Positions 36,085 to 47,120 of a DNA stretch of 64,000 nt are shown here, one piece after another (the stretch's first letter is position 1; every line of letters starts with the position of its first letter). A program made the translations under genes and the position numbers. A model generated the notes under the pieces. That model did not search any database and was not told the DNA's origin. It saw only the letters and a list, made by a program, of their open reading frames with translations. The stretch is from Anaerozeibacter quisquiliarum (GTDB lineage Bacteria > Bacillota > Clostridia > Christensenellales > Aristaeellaceae): the NCBI GenBank assembly GCA_051162045.1, contig JBISDI010000006.1. One strand, given 5' to 3'.

Positions 36085-38190
36085 ATGAGTAAGGTGCAGC
36101 CAAATATCGCGGCGAAGAGCAGGGAGATCGGGCGGGTGTGCCATTTGAGCCTGATCCTGGGCTTCGCGTCGGGCATGGCGCTGGTCGCCGGCATACTGTT
36201 CGCGCTCGGGTGCTTCCATCTGCGGGCTGCGGCGCGGATGCAGGCGGATACGGCGCTCGGCATCGCGGCGCTGCTGCTCGGGCTGTCGGTGATCGGGGCG
36301 CTCGGTTGGGCGTTGGCGAAGCTGTGTCGGTTGGCGGCGCGCGCCCGGCAGTTGGCTGCGGACGAGGCGCTGTTCCGCGCGGTGTTCGACCAGGCCCCGA
36401 TCGGCGTCGCGGTCACCCGAGGAGGGATGCTCGGCTTTGACGAACTGGGCGAGGACAGCAGCTTTAACCGCATGACCGAGCAGATCCTCGGCCGGTCGCA
36501 GCAGGAGCTTAAAACCAGAAACTGGCGGGGCTTCACGCATCCCGACGACATCGCTGCGACCGCCGATATGTACGAGCGCCTGAACAGCGGACAAGCGTCC
36601 GACTTTTCGATCGACAAGCGCTACATCCGCCCCGACGGATCGGTGGTGTGGGTGCGCTTGAAGATGAGCAAGTTCCTGGACGGGCAGCCCGAGTCGGACG
36701 CCTGTTTCCTGGCGTTGATTGAGGACATCACCGCGCGCAAGCAGGCGAACCAGGCGCTGCGCGAGAGCGAGCGCAGCAAGGCGGTGCTGTTGTCGCACCT
36801 GCCGGGGATGGCGTACCGCTGTAGGCTCGACCGGGCGTGGACGATGGAATTCGTGTCGGAGGGCTGCGAGGCGCTGACCGGCTACCCGCCCGAGGCGCTG
36901 ATCTCAAACCGCGTGCTGTCCTTTAACGACCTGATCGTACCCGAGCACCGCGAGCGGATCTGGTCCGAGTGGCAGCGCGTACTGCCCATCCGGGAGAATT
37001 TCCGGCAGGAATACCAGATACAGACCGCGGTCGGCGAACGCAAGTGGGTGCTCGAGCTGGGGCAGGGCATATTCGACGAGGCGGGCGAGGTCGCCGCGCT
37101 CGAGGGCATCGTCATCGACATCACCGCCCAGAAGGACAACGAGGCGCGCATTCTGTACATGAGCGAGCACGACGCGCTGACCGGCCTGTTTAACCGGTAC
37201 TACTACGAGGGCATGCACCGATCGATGGACGTGGACGATTGCCTGCCGCTGTCGGTCGCCGTGTGCGACATCGACGGGCTGCACCTGGTCAACGCGGTGT
37301 TTGGCCTTGAGCGGGGCAACCAGTTGATCGTCACCGCCGCTCGGCTGATCGAAGGCGTGAGCCGCGAAGGCGACGCGCTGATCCGCACGGGCGGCGACGA
37401 ATTCCTGCTGATTATGCCGGGGACGGATGCCGCCGAGGCCGAGCAGGTTCAGCGGCGCATCCGCGAGGCGGTGGCGGCGAGCAACGCGGGCTTGCCCAAA
37501 AAGGAGTGCGAGCTCAGCCTGTCGGTGGGCTGCGCCACGCGCATGGACCTGTCCACCGGCTTCTTCGACGTGGTCAGGACGGCACAGGAAAACATGTCCT
37601 ACCATAAGCTGCTCGAGCGCCGCAGTTCGCACAACTCGATCATCTCGTCGGTCATGGCCACGATGCTGGCGCGCAGCCGCGAGACCGAGACCCACGGCGA
37701 GCGGCTGGTCAGCCTGTCGAAGCGGCTCGGGCGAGCGCTGGGGCTCAGCCAGCGCGAGATGGATGAGCTGGAGCTGTACGCGATGCTGCACGACATCGGC
37801 AAGGTAGGCGTGGACGACCGCATCCTCAACAAGCCCGGCCGGCTGACCGAGGATGAGTGGGCGCAGATGAAGAAACACAGCGAGATCGGTTACCGCATCG
37901 CGGCGTCGACCATGGAGCTGTCGCACGTGGCCGACTACATTTTGTGCCACCATGAGCGCTGGGACGGGGACGGCTATCCGCACGGCATTGCGGGCGAGCA
38001 GATTCCGCTGCTCTCCCGGATGCTGTCGATCATTGACGCCTACGACGCGATGACCGAGCATCGCGTCTACCGGCGGGCGATGGAAAGCGAGGACGCGCTC
38101 GCCGAGATCGAGCGCAACGCGGGCACGCAGTTCGACCCGCAGCTCTCGCGGGCGTTCATAGACATGATCCGGGGGACCTTAGCACAATGA
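36085..38190 (+). CDS. Membrane PAS-PAS-GGDEF-HD-GYP protein
   Basis: 701 residues. Two membrane segments (about 20-43 and 57-80), two PAS domains (about 95-215 and 225-345), a diguanylate cyclase domain with GGDEF at 436-440 and an inhibitory-site motif REGD just before it, and an HD-GYP phosphodiesterase with HD at 569-570 and HHERWDGDGYP at 622-632. Both cyclic-di-GMP catalytic sites look intact, so net activity cannot be predicted. ATG 36085 stands 7 nt from GGAGG; the ATG at 36079 is too close. ATGA overlap with the next gene's upstream ATG. Confidence 0.92.
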   Translation: MSKVQPNIAAKSREIGRVCHLSLILGFASGMALVAGILFALGCFHLRAAARMQADTALGIAALLLGLSVIGALGWALAKLCRLAARARQLAADEALFRAVFDQAPIGVAVTRGGMLGFDELGEDSSFNRMTEQILGRSQQELKTRNWRGFTHPDDIAATADMYERLNSGQASDFSIDKRYIRPDGSVVWVRLKMSKFLDGQPESDACFLALIEDITARKQANQALRESERSKAVLLSHLPGMAYRCRLDRAWTMEFVSEGCEALTGYPPEALISNRVLSFNDLIVPEHRERIWSEWQRVLPIRENFRQEYQIQTAVGERKWVLELGQGIFDEAGEVAALEGIVIDITAQKDNEARILYMSEHDALTGLFNRYYYEGMHRSMDVDDCLPLSVAVCDIDGLHLVNAVFGLERGNQLIVTAARLIEGVSREGDALIRTGGDEFLLIMPGTDAAEAEQVQRRIREAVAASNAGLPKKECELSLSVGCATRMDLSTGFFDVVRTAQENMSYHKLLERRSSHNSIISSVMATMLARSRETETHGERLVSLSKRLGRALGLSQREMDELELYAMLHDIGKVGVDDRILNKPGRLTEDEWAQMKKHSEIGYRIAASTMELSHVADYILCHHERWDGDGYPHGIAGEQIPLLSRMLSIIDAYDAMTEHRVYRRAMESEDALAEIERNAGTQFDPQLSRAFIDMIRGTLAQ

Positions 38191-38204
38191 AGGAGATGCG
38201 TGCC

Positions 38205-41075
38205 ATGAAAAGGCTGATCGCGCTTGTTGCCGCCTGCCTGACGCTCCTATGTGGTGCCGCTCAGGTCTTCGCCTACCCCGTGCGATCGTTGCCCAACGCC
38301 GCGCCCCTCGAATTGTCAGAGATGTTCATCCACCGCGGGGATGTCATGTTCATGGTCGATCCCGAGGACGGCGAAATCCTGTGGGCCAACCGCGCGGCGG
38401 CGGTGTTTTACGGCTATTCCGAGATCGGGATGCGCAGGCTGCGCTACGCCGACATCGTCGCGACGCCCCTGGATCAGATGGAAGGCGAGATGCGGTTGGC
38501 GCAAGAGCAGGGCCGCGATCACTACCGCCTCAAGCATCGGCACAGTTCGGGCCGGGAGATCGACGTGCAGATGAGCGCCTATCCGGTCATCTATAAGAAC
38601 CGCGGCGCGCTGCTCGCCATCGTGCACGACAAGACCGATGTGGCGGAGCTCGAGGCCGATCAGTTGCGCCTCACCCGCATCTTCGCCTGGGTGGGCGGGG
38701 CTCTGACCGTGCTGATGGCGGCGCTCCTTGTGGTCACGCTGCGCGGTCGCGCCAAGATCAGGCGGGCGTACCGGACGCTTGAGACGGTCGACGCGCTGCG
38801 CAACGCTTTTTTTGAGGCGTCGGACGATATCATGTACCTCAAGGATGAGGAAATGAAATACCTGTTTGTCAACGGCGGGGTAGAGAAGCTGTACGGACGG
38901 CCGGCCGACGAGATCGTCGGCCTCGACGACTACGAGTTGTCCTCCAGGGCGTTCGCCGACCTGCGCAACAGGAGCGACGTGGCGGTCGTCGAGACCAGGG
39001 CCCCGGTGCGCGACGAGATCGAGTGGGACGGCCGGTCGTTTTCGAGCGTTAAGTTTCCGGTCTCGATGCCCGACGGATGCATGGGCATCGGCGTGATTGC
39101 GCGCGATGTGACCCGCGAGCGCGCCGAGGAAAAGTGCCGCGCGATGATGTACCGCCGCCACGAGATTTTGGCCGACGTGATGGTGCGCGGCTTCCACAGT
39201 GAGGACGAGCAACTGCGCTACGCGCTGGGCGAGGCGCTGGAGCTGACCGGCAGCGGCTGCGGCTACATCTACCGATACAACCATGCGGCGCGCGCCTTTT
39301 CGCACGGCTGCTGGACGGGCGGCCCGGTGGGGGCGGATGAGGACTGGCAACCCCGGACAGAATTTTCGCTGGACGATGGCGGCGTGTGGGCCGAGGTGGC
39401 GAGCGGCGGGAAGCCGCTGATCCTGAACGACCTGTACCCGCGCGATTCGAACTGGCTGGGCTGCCCCTCGAACTGCTCACGCTGCCGGCGCTTTGCGGCG
39501 GTGCCCGTGATCTTCGATGAGCGGATTGTCGCGGTGGTCGGCGTGGGCCAGAAGACGACCGACTACGACGAGCTGGACGTGTCCGAGCTGTCCATCTTGA
39601 TGAACGGCGTGTGGAACGCCGTCCGGCGGCGCGAGGTCGAGGAGCGCATGAACTTCGAGCGCGCCCGCTATCTGAAGACGCTGGTGTCGATCGGCGACGG
39701 CGTGCTGGTGGTGGACGGCGAGGGCCGCGTCGAGATGCTCAATCCGGTGGCCGAGCGGCTGAGCGGCTGGACGAGCGCCGAAGCGGTCGGACATCACTAC
39801 CGGGACGTGCTGTCCATCGAGCACGAGGACGCAGGCAGGCACATCAGCGATGTGATCGCCGCGGCGCTTACGAAGGGCGAGGTGCAGGAGCTGTCCAACC
39901 ACGCGGTGCTGGTCTCCCGGCAGGGCACGCGCTGCAACCTCGAGGACAGCGCCGCGCCCATACACGGTGAGGACGGCAAGGTGGAGGGCGTGGTCATGGT
40001 CTTCCGCGACGTGACGCACCGCAAGCAGCAGCGCAGGCGGATCGAATACCTGAGTTTCCACGACGCGCTGACCGGGCTGTACAACCGGCGCTTCTTCAAC
40101 GAGGAACTCAGGCGCTTGGATACCCCGCGCAACCTGCCGCTGGCGGTCATCATGGGCGACGTCAACGGGCTCAAGCTGACCAACGACATCTTCGGCCACG
40201 CGGCCGGCGACACGTTGCTGGAGCGCATCGCGCAGGTGCTCAAGCGCGTGTGCCGGGCGGACGACATCGTCGCGCGCTGGGGCGGCGACGAATTTGTGCT
40301 GCTGCTGCCCAAGACCGAGGCGGCGACGGCATTTGGCATCGTCGCGCGAACCAAGGAGGAGTTTGCCAAGGAGCGCATTCAGGCGATCAAGGGCAGCATC
40401 TCGATGGGCGTCGCCGTCAAGCGGACCGCCGAGGAAGACGTCGACCGGGTGCTGAGCACGGCCGAGGAGGTCATGTACAACAACAAGGTGCTCGGGCGGG
40501 ACGAGGCGCGTTCGTCCACGATCGGCGAGATCCTGCGCACCCTGCACTTGGAGAGCCCGCGTGAGCGCGCCCACGCCGACCAGGTGAGCGCCCTGTGTGT
40601 TTCGCTCGGGCGCGCGCTCAACCTGCCGCCCGAGGAACTGCACAAGCTCAGGGAAATCGGCCGGCTGCACGACATCGGCAAGATCACGCTCGACCGCGAG
40701 ACGCTGTGCCGCGCGGGCGAACTCAGCGAGCGGGAGTTGAGCGAAATGCGCCGTCACCCGATCGTCGGCTACCGGCTGCTGAGCACCTTCGACGACACGA
40801 TCGACCTGGCCCCGGCGGTGCTGGCGCATCACGAGCACTGGAACGGGTCGGGCTTCCCCAAGGGACTTGTGGGGGAGGAGATTCCGCTCAATGCGCGCAT
40901 CCTCGCCATTTGCGAAGTGTACGAGCGCCGGCTGTGGGAGGCGGGCGGCGATGCCCAGGCCCAAGCCCGGGTGCTCGCCTACATGCGCGAGCAGATCGGC
41001 GCGCGGTTTGAGCCCCGCCTGGCCGAGGCCTTTATAGACATGATCGAACGTGAACGACAAGGAGAAATCGCATGA
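38205..41075 (+). CDS. PAS/GAF-GGDEF-HD-GYP sensor protein
   Basis: 956 residues: signal sequence (about 1-23), an extracytoplasmic PAS-like domain, a membrane segment (about 159-181), a PAS, a GAF-like region with a Cys-rich patch (CPSNCSRCRR), another PAS, GGDEF at 693-697 with RADD inhibitory motif, and HD-GYP with HD at 822-823 and HHEHWNGSGFP at 875-885. Start taken at ATG 38205, 9 nt from AAGGAG; an in-frame ATG at 38187 overlaps the previous stop. The hydrogenase-like gene overlaps its end as ATGA. Confidence 0.9.
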   Translation: MKRLIALVAACLTLLCGAAQVFAYPVRSLPNAAPLELSEMFIHRGDVMFMVDPEDGEILWANRAAAVFYGYSEIGMRRLRYADIVATPLDQMEGEMRLAQEQGRDHYRLKHRHSSGREIDVQMSAYPVIYKNRGALLAIVHDKTDVAELEADQLRLTRIFAWVGGALTVLMAALLVVTLRGRAKIRRAYRTLETVDALRNAFFEASDDIMYLKDEEMKYLFVNGGVEKLYGRPADEIVGLDDYELSSRAFADLRNRSDVAVVETRAPVRDEIEWDGRSFSSVKFPVSMPDGCMGIGVIARDVTRERAEEKCRAMMYRRHEILADVMVRGFHSEDEQLRYALGEALELTGSGCGYIYRYNHAARAFSHGCWTGGPVGADEDWQPRTEFSLDDGGVWAEVASGGKPLILNDLYPRDSNWLGCPSNCSRCRRFAAVPVIFDERIVAVVGVGQKTTDYDELDVSELSILMNGVWNAVRRREVEERMNFERARYLKTLVSIGDGVLVVDGEGRVEMLNPVAERLSGWTSAEAVGHHYRDVLSIEHEDAGRHISDVIAAALTKGEVQELSNHAVLVSRQGTRCNLEDSAAPIHGEDGKVEGVVMVFRDVTHRKQQRRRIEYLSFHDALTGLYNRRFFNEELRRLDTPRNLPLAVIMGDVNGLKLTNDIFGHAAGDTLLERIAQVLKRVCRADDIVARWGGDEFVLLLPKTEAATAFGIVARTKEEFAKERIQAIKGSISMGVAVKRTAEEDVDRVLSTAEEVMYNNKVLGRDEARSSTIGEILRTLHLESPRERAHADQVSALCVSLGRALNLPPEELHKLREIGRLHDIGKITLDRETLCRAGELSERELSEMRRHPIVGYRLLSTFDDTIDLAPAVLAHHEHWNGSGFPKGLVGEEIPLNARILAICEVYERRLWEAGGDAQAQARVLAYMREQIGARFEPRLAEAFIDMIERERQGEIA

Positions 41076-42319
41076 AGACATTTGCCGAGCTGTACGACCG
41101 GGCTGTAAAACTGGCGCTGTCGGACGACCCGGAGGCGCTCGATAAAGCGAGCCTTGAGTACGATCCCTATCACCTGGACTGCCTGCTGCATCCGCACAAG
41201 CATCCGCTGGTGATCCGAGAAGGCGCCTGCGACTGCCCGCATGAGGAGCGCGCAGCCTGCGCCGCGCGCTGCCCGTTCGGGGCGATGCGCGTGGGCGGGG
41301 ACAAAAACATCGAGATCGACCCCGCGCTGTGCGTGGGCTGCTCGGAGTGCATCCGGGGCTGCGCCAAGGACAAATTGGCCGCCAGCACCGACATCCTGCC
41401 CGCGCTCAAGGCGGTGCGCGCCGGCAAGGGCCTGAGTTACGCACTGATCGCCCCGGCGTTTCTCGGCCAGTTCCAAGCGAGCGTCACGCCCGGCAAGCTG
41501 CGCACCGCGCTCAAGGCCGTGGGTTTCGACGGCATGATCGAGGTGGCGCTGTTCGCCGACATCCTGACGCTCAAGGAGGCGTTGGAGTTCGACAAAAACA
41601 TCGTCAAAGAGTCGGACTACCAGCTAACCAGCTGCTGCTGTCCGATGTGGATCGCCATGATCCGCAAAATCTACAAGGAGCTCATGCCCCACGTGCCCGG
41701 CTCGGTCTCCCCGATGGTGGCCTGCGCGCGCACGATCAAGGCGCTCTACCCGGACGCGCTGACGGTGTTCATCGGGCCGTGCCTGGCCAAGAAGGCCGAG
41801 GCGCGCGAGAAGGACCTGGCCGGTGCGGTGGATTATGTGCTCACGTTCAACGAGGTACAGTCGATCTTTGAGCTGTTGGGCATCGACCCGGCCGCGATGG
41901 GGGAGAGCGACAAGGATCATTCCTCGCGCGCCGGGCGCATCTACGCGCGCGTGGGCGGCGTCAGCGAGGCGGTGCGAGAGACGGTCGCGCGCCTGAACCC
42001 CGATCGCCCGATCACGGTCAAAACCAGGCAGGCCGACGGCGTGCCCGCGCTCAAGGCGATGATCGGCGACATCCTGGCCGGCAACGGCCGCGGTAACTTC
42101 TACGAGGGCATGGGCTGTGTGGGCGGCTGCGTGGGCGGTCCGCGCGCGATCGCGCCGATGGAGGCGGGCCGCGCGGCGGTCGAGGTCTACGGCGACCGGG
42201 CGCTGTACCGGACGCCGGCCGAGAATCCCTATGTGATGGAGTTGCTCAAGCGCCTCGGCTTTGACACGATCGAGCAACTGCTCAGCGAGGATGAGATATT
42301 CACGCGGCATTTTGATTGA
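41072..42319 (+). CDS. [FeFe]-hydrogenase-like protein with ferredoxin domain
   Basis: 415 residues. A ferredoxin-like region has a good C-x2-C-x2-C-x3-C cluster motif (CVGCSECIRGC) preceded by a less regular Cys set. The hydrogenase domain has all three H-cluster signatures in variant form: TSCCCPMW (Cys188-190), IGPCLAKKAE (Cys237) and EGMGCVGGCVGGP (Cys349, Cys353). It lacks the extra N-terminal clusters of bifurcating enzymes and any maturase neighbour. The compact form and linkage to signalling genes fit a sensory-type hydrogenase, but catalytic hydrogen turnover is not excluded. Confidence 0.85.
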   Translation: MKTFAELYDRAVKLALSDDPEALDKASLEYDPYHLDCLLHPHKHPLVIREGACDCPHEERAACAARCPFGAMRVGGDKNIEIDPALCVGCSECIRGCAKDKLAASTDILPALKAVRAGKGLSYALIAPAFLGQFQASVTPGKLRTALKAVGFDGMIEVALFADILTLKEALEFDKNIVKESDYQLTSCCCPMWIAMIRKIYKELMPHVPGSVSPMVACARTIKALYPDALTVFIGPCLAKKAEAREKDLAGAVDYVLTFNEVQSIFELLGIDPAAMGESDKDHSSRAGRIYARVGGVSEAVRETVARLNPDRPITVKTRQADGVPALKAMIGDILAGNGRGNFYEGMGCVGGCVGGPRAIAPMEAGRAAVEVYGDRALYRTPAENPYVMELLKRLGFDTIEQLLSEDEIFTRHFD

Positions 42320-42371
42320 GGGCGACGCCGCGCAAATCCCTCTGCGTCTACGTTCTTTGTGCGGTGTTGCC

Positions 42372-42372
<1 letters not shown>
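42320..42372 (+). terminator. Hairpin between convergent hydrogenase-like gene and copA
   Basis: Arms of 17 bases (42320-42336 and 42356-42372) pair completely in plus-strand RNA with a few G-U pairs, but give A-C mismatches on the minus strand, so it probably ends the signalling operon. No T tract follows. Confidence 0.55.
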
Positions 42373-44642
<2,270 letters not shown>

Positions 44643-44722
44643 AGAAAGAGGCTCCTTCCCAGATGTTTTGCGGCTGGCACACGCCGACCACGTTCACAGT
44701 CATCCTAACCATGTCCACGATC

Positions 44723-44750
44723 ATTCTAACTTAAACGGAGGATAATTCAA
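44723..44750 (-). promoter_or_regulatory. Promoter of copA
   Basis: Minus strand: TTGAAT (44745-44750), 16-bp spacer, TAGAAT (44723-44728). Its -35 overlaps that of the divergent hxlR promoter. Confidence 0.55.
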
Positions 44751-44774
44751 GTACGCACATAAATGTGCTATAGT
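44746..44774 (+). promoter_or_regulatory. Promoter and palindromic operator of hxlR
   Basis: TTCAAG (44746-44751), 17-bp spacer, TATAGT (44769-44774). The spacer holds a perfect palindrome GCACAT-AA-ATGTGC (44755-44768), well placed for HxlR autoregulation. Confidence 0.6.
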
Positions 44775-44805
44775 ACCTCAAAAGATACCGAGGGAGGACG
44801 AACAC

Positions 44806-45162
44806 ATGGACGAACAGGCCGTGAACTGCCCGGTGGACGCCGCGCTCGACATGATCGGCGGCAAATACAAGGCGCTGATCCTGTGGCACCTGACCGACGC
44901 CACGCTGCGCTTCGGCGAGCTGCGCAGACTGATCCCGAAGGCCACGCCCAAGATGCTGACCCAGCACCTGCGCGAACTCGAGGCGCAGCGCATGGTCGTG
45001 CGCACGGTGTACCCGGTCGTTCCGCCCAAGGTGGAGTACACGCTGACCGAGCTTGGGCGCAGCATCCGCCCGGTCCTGCAGGGGATGTACGACTGGGGCG
45101 CGGACTATCTGCGGGGGCAGGGCATCGAGGTCAACTGCTCGATGACAACGCCAAGGACGTGA
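44806..45162 (+). CDS. HxlR-family winged-helix regulator
   Basis: 118 residues. The family fold is clear: MIGGKYKALILWHL, LRFGELRRLIPKATPKMLTQHLRELE (recognition helix region) and VEYTLTELGRSI. Cys8 followed by Pro matches the redox-sensing N-terminal cysteine of YodB/HypR-type members, suggesting thiol or electrophile sensing. GGGAGG precedes the ATG by 8 nt. It is divergent from copA and upstream of ccdA-tlpA, so may control metal and thiol stress genes. Confidence 0.85.
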   Translation: MDEQAVNCPVDAALDMIGGKYKALILWHLTDATLRFGELRRLIPKATPKMLTQHLRELEAQRMVVRTVYPVVPPKVEYTLTELGRSIRPVLQGMYDWGADYLRGQGIEVNCSMTTPRT

Positions 45163-45558
45163 TCTACGGCTGGACGCCGCCTGCGCCGACGGGCGTCGGT
45201 TCGTTGCCGGCGGTTAGTGCGCGTCATGCCGCCGATGATGGGCCGCATGGCCGCGGTAGCGTCCATGGAGCACTCCTCCGTCATTTTTGTTCACATAATA
45301 GCATGATGCCTGATTTTGCAGAGATTATGTGGGTACATATACTCATGGGGCGTTCTCGGACGCTGATGAAAAGGCCAAGGAGGCGCGCACGGGAAGAAAG
45401 GGCACCGGGGCATCCCCGCCGGCTGTATCGGCGGACGGGCGCGGACGGCGAGAGCCGCAAGGTGTCCTACGGGCGCGGCTCCAGCTCCAGCTGACTTGCC
45501 CGAGCGGCCGGGCTGGTCCGAGCTGTTTAGAATCGGCCCATAAGAAGGGAGCACTCGC
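45163..45558. other. Gene-poor stretch with possible gene remnants
   Basis: No intact gene supported. About 45329-45494 has coding-like third-position GC in two successive plus frames (one reading HGAFSDADEKAKEAR, the next ending GESRKVSYGRGSSSS before a stop at 45492-45494), as expected of a frameshifted remnant. On the minus strand a 53-codon reading (45105-45266) has a good ribosome site but an implausible Arg-rich product. Confidence 0.35.
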
Positions 45559-46224
45559 ATGCAATACTTGATTTTGTTTCTCGAAGGCATCATCACCTTC
45601 ATCTCGCCCTGCATCCTGCCGATGCTGCCGATCTACATCTCCTATTTCGCGGCGAGCGGCGAGGATCGGCGCAAGACGCTAATCAATGCGATCGGATTCG
45701 TGCTGGGGTTCACCGTGGTGTTCGTCGCGATGGGCGCGTTCGCGGGCAGCATCGGGCGGCTGATGCGCGAGCACGTCCAAACCCTGAACCTCATCACCGG
45801 CCTGATCGTGATCGTGTTCGGGCTCAACTTCATGGGCATCCTGAAGATCGGTTTTCTGAACCGCTCGAGCGGGCCGGACGCCGAGGTCGGGAATCTGGGG
45901 TTTTTCTCATCGGCACTGTTCGGCATGGTGTTCGCGGTCGGCTGGACGCCCTGCGTGGGCGCGTTCCTGGGCTCGGCGCTGCTGCTGGCCTCGCAGGCCG
46001 GATCATGGCTCAAGGGCGTCGTCATGCTGACGGCCTTTTCGCTGGGGCTGGGCATTCCGTTCATCGCGAGCGCGCTTCTGATCGACCGGCTCAAGGGGGC
46101 CTTCAACTTCATCAAGCGGCATTATAAGGTCATCAACATGGTGTCCGGCGCGCTGCTCGTTGCGATCGGTATCCTGATGGCCACCGGCCACATGGGCAAG
46201 TTTCTCTCAATGCTGACGTTTTAG
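45559..46224 (+). CDS. ccdA: CcdA-type thiol-disulfide transmembrane protein
   Basis: 221 residues, about six membrane segments. Cys18 in ISPCILPMLP and Cys132 in GWTPCVGAF are the redox pair that moves electrons from cytoplasmic thioredoxin across the membrane. An AAGAAGGGAG site precedes the ATG. The extracytoplasmic partner TlpA-like protein is encoded 15 bp downstream. Confidence 0.92.
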   Translation: MQYLILFLEGIITFISPCILPMLPIYISYFAASGEDRRKTLINAIGFVLGFTVVFVAMGAFAGSIGRLMREHVQTLNLITGLIVIVFGLNFMGILKIGFLNRSSGPDAEVGNLGFFSSALFGMVFAVGWTPCVGAFLGSALLLASQAGSWLKGVVMLTAFSLGLGIPFIASALLIDRLKGAFNFIKRHYKVINMVSGALLVAIGILMATGHMGKFLSMLTF

Positions 46225-46239
46225 AGGAGGGTGTCATTT

Positions 46240-46899
46240 ATGAATAAAAAGACAAAGACCGTGCTGCTCGTGGCGGCGTTCGCGCTGTTTATCGCCGTGG
46301 CCGTCCTTGCCTACAACCGGCTGGGCGAGCGGGTGAAGCCCGAAGGCAGCCTCGACCTCGCGCTGAACGAGGCCGAACAGGCCACGCCCGAGCCCGCCGA
46401 AGCGCCGACCGAGCCCGCCGCGGCTGCGGAACCCACACCCGAGGCGCAGACGGCCGAGCCCTCGCCCACACCCGGCAAGCAGCGCAGGAAGGCGCCCGAC
46501 TTTACGGTGCTCGACAAAGACGGCAACGAAGTCAAGCTGTCCGACATGCTGGGCAAGCCGGTGGTCATCAACTTCTGGGCCAGTTGGTGCCCGCCCTGCA
46601 AGGGCGAGATGCCGGAGTTCAACGACGTCTATCAGGACGTGAAGGACGACGTCCACTTCATGATGGTGGACCTGGTGGACGGGGAGCGCGAGACCATGCA
46701 GAAGGGCGCGAAGTACGTCGCCGACCAGGGCTTCACCTTCCCGGTGTACTACGACACCACCCAGGAGGCCGGCATGACCTACGGCATCATGTCGATCCCC
46801 ACCACCCTGTTCCTCGATGCCGAGGGTTACGTGGTGACCGGCGTGCAGGGCGCGATCGACGCCGACGCGCTGCGCGGGGGGATCGAGTTGAGCAAGTAG
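46240..46899 (+). CDS. TlpA/ResA-like membrane-anchored thioredoxin
   Basis: 219 residues: N-terminal anchor (about 7-24), a Pro/Glu/Ala-rich linker (about 45-80), and a thioredoxin-fold domain with WCPPC at 116-120 and the cis-proline loop SIPTT. It should reduce extracytoplasmic disulfides using electrons from CcdA. Start ATG 46240 is 8 nt from GGAGGG; the in-frame GTG at 46231 lies on that site. Confidence 0.9.
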   Translation: MNKKTKTVLLVAAFALFIAVAVLAYNRLGERVKPEGSLDLALNEAEQATPEPAEAPTEPAAAAEPTPEAQTAEPSPTPGKQRRKAPDFTVLDKDGNEVKLSDMLGKPVVINFWASWCPPCKGEMPEFNDVYQDVKDDVHFMMVDLVDGERETMQKGAKYVADQGFTFPVYYDTTQEAGMTYGIMSIPTTLFLDAEGYVVTGVQGAIDADALRGGIELSK

Positions 46900-46920
46900 G
46901 AGACCGTGGCGGATTGCGAA

Positions 46921-46954
46921 GGGGTTGCAGCGTCTTTTCCGATGCTGCAACCCC
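46921..46954. other. Hairpin downstream of tlpA
   Basis: Arms GGGGTTGCAGC and GCTGCAACCCC with a 12-nt loop. No T tract on either strand. It would be part of plus-strand read-through from ccdA-tlpA and of minus-strand RNA from the promoter at 47030-47058. Confidence 0.5.
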
Positions 46955-46986
46955 GCCTCGGCTTGATGTGCAATGACCGCGAATGA

Positions 46987-47021
46987 AGAAGAGCGCGACC
47001 GTCGGCGCGCCCTTCTTTTCT
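46987..47021 (+). terminator. Terminator of ccdA-tlpA
   Basis: GAAGAGCGCG and CGCGCCCTTC arms (one mismatch) with an 8-nt loop, followed by TTTTCT on the plus strand. Confidence 0.55.
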
Positions 47022-47029
47022 GCACCTTT

Positions 47030-47058
47030 ATTATACCGCAAACGAAGAAAAATGACAA
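47030..47058 (-). promoter_or_regulatory. Strong leftward promoter without an assigned gene
   Basis: Minus strand: TTGTCA (47053-47058), 17-bp spacer, TATAAT (47030-47035). No credible gene follows in that direction; the RNA would run into hairpins at 46984-47016 and 46921-46954 and then antisense to tlpA. Confidence 0.6.
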
Positions 47059-47120
47059 GACTGTTCTTTTGGCCGCGATCGTGGTATCCTAGCCACTACC
47101 ACAATCGAGGGGGTGCGCAG

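Noticed and set aside
45105..45266. 53-codon minus-strand gene with a good ribosome site
   Set aside because: It overlaps the end of hxlR, the product is a run of Arg residues without a fold, and the promoter lacks a -35.
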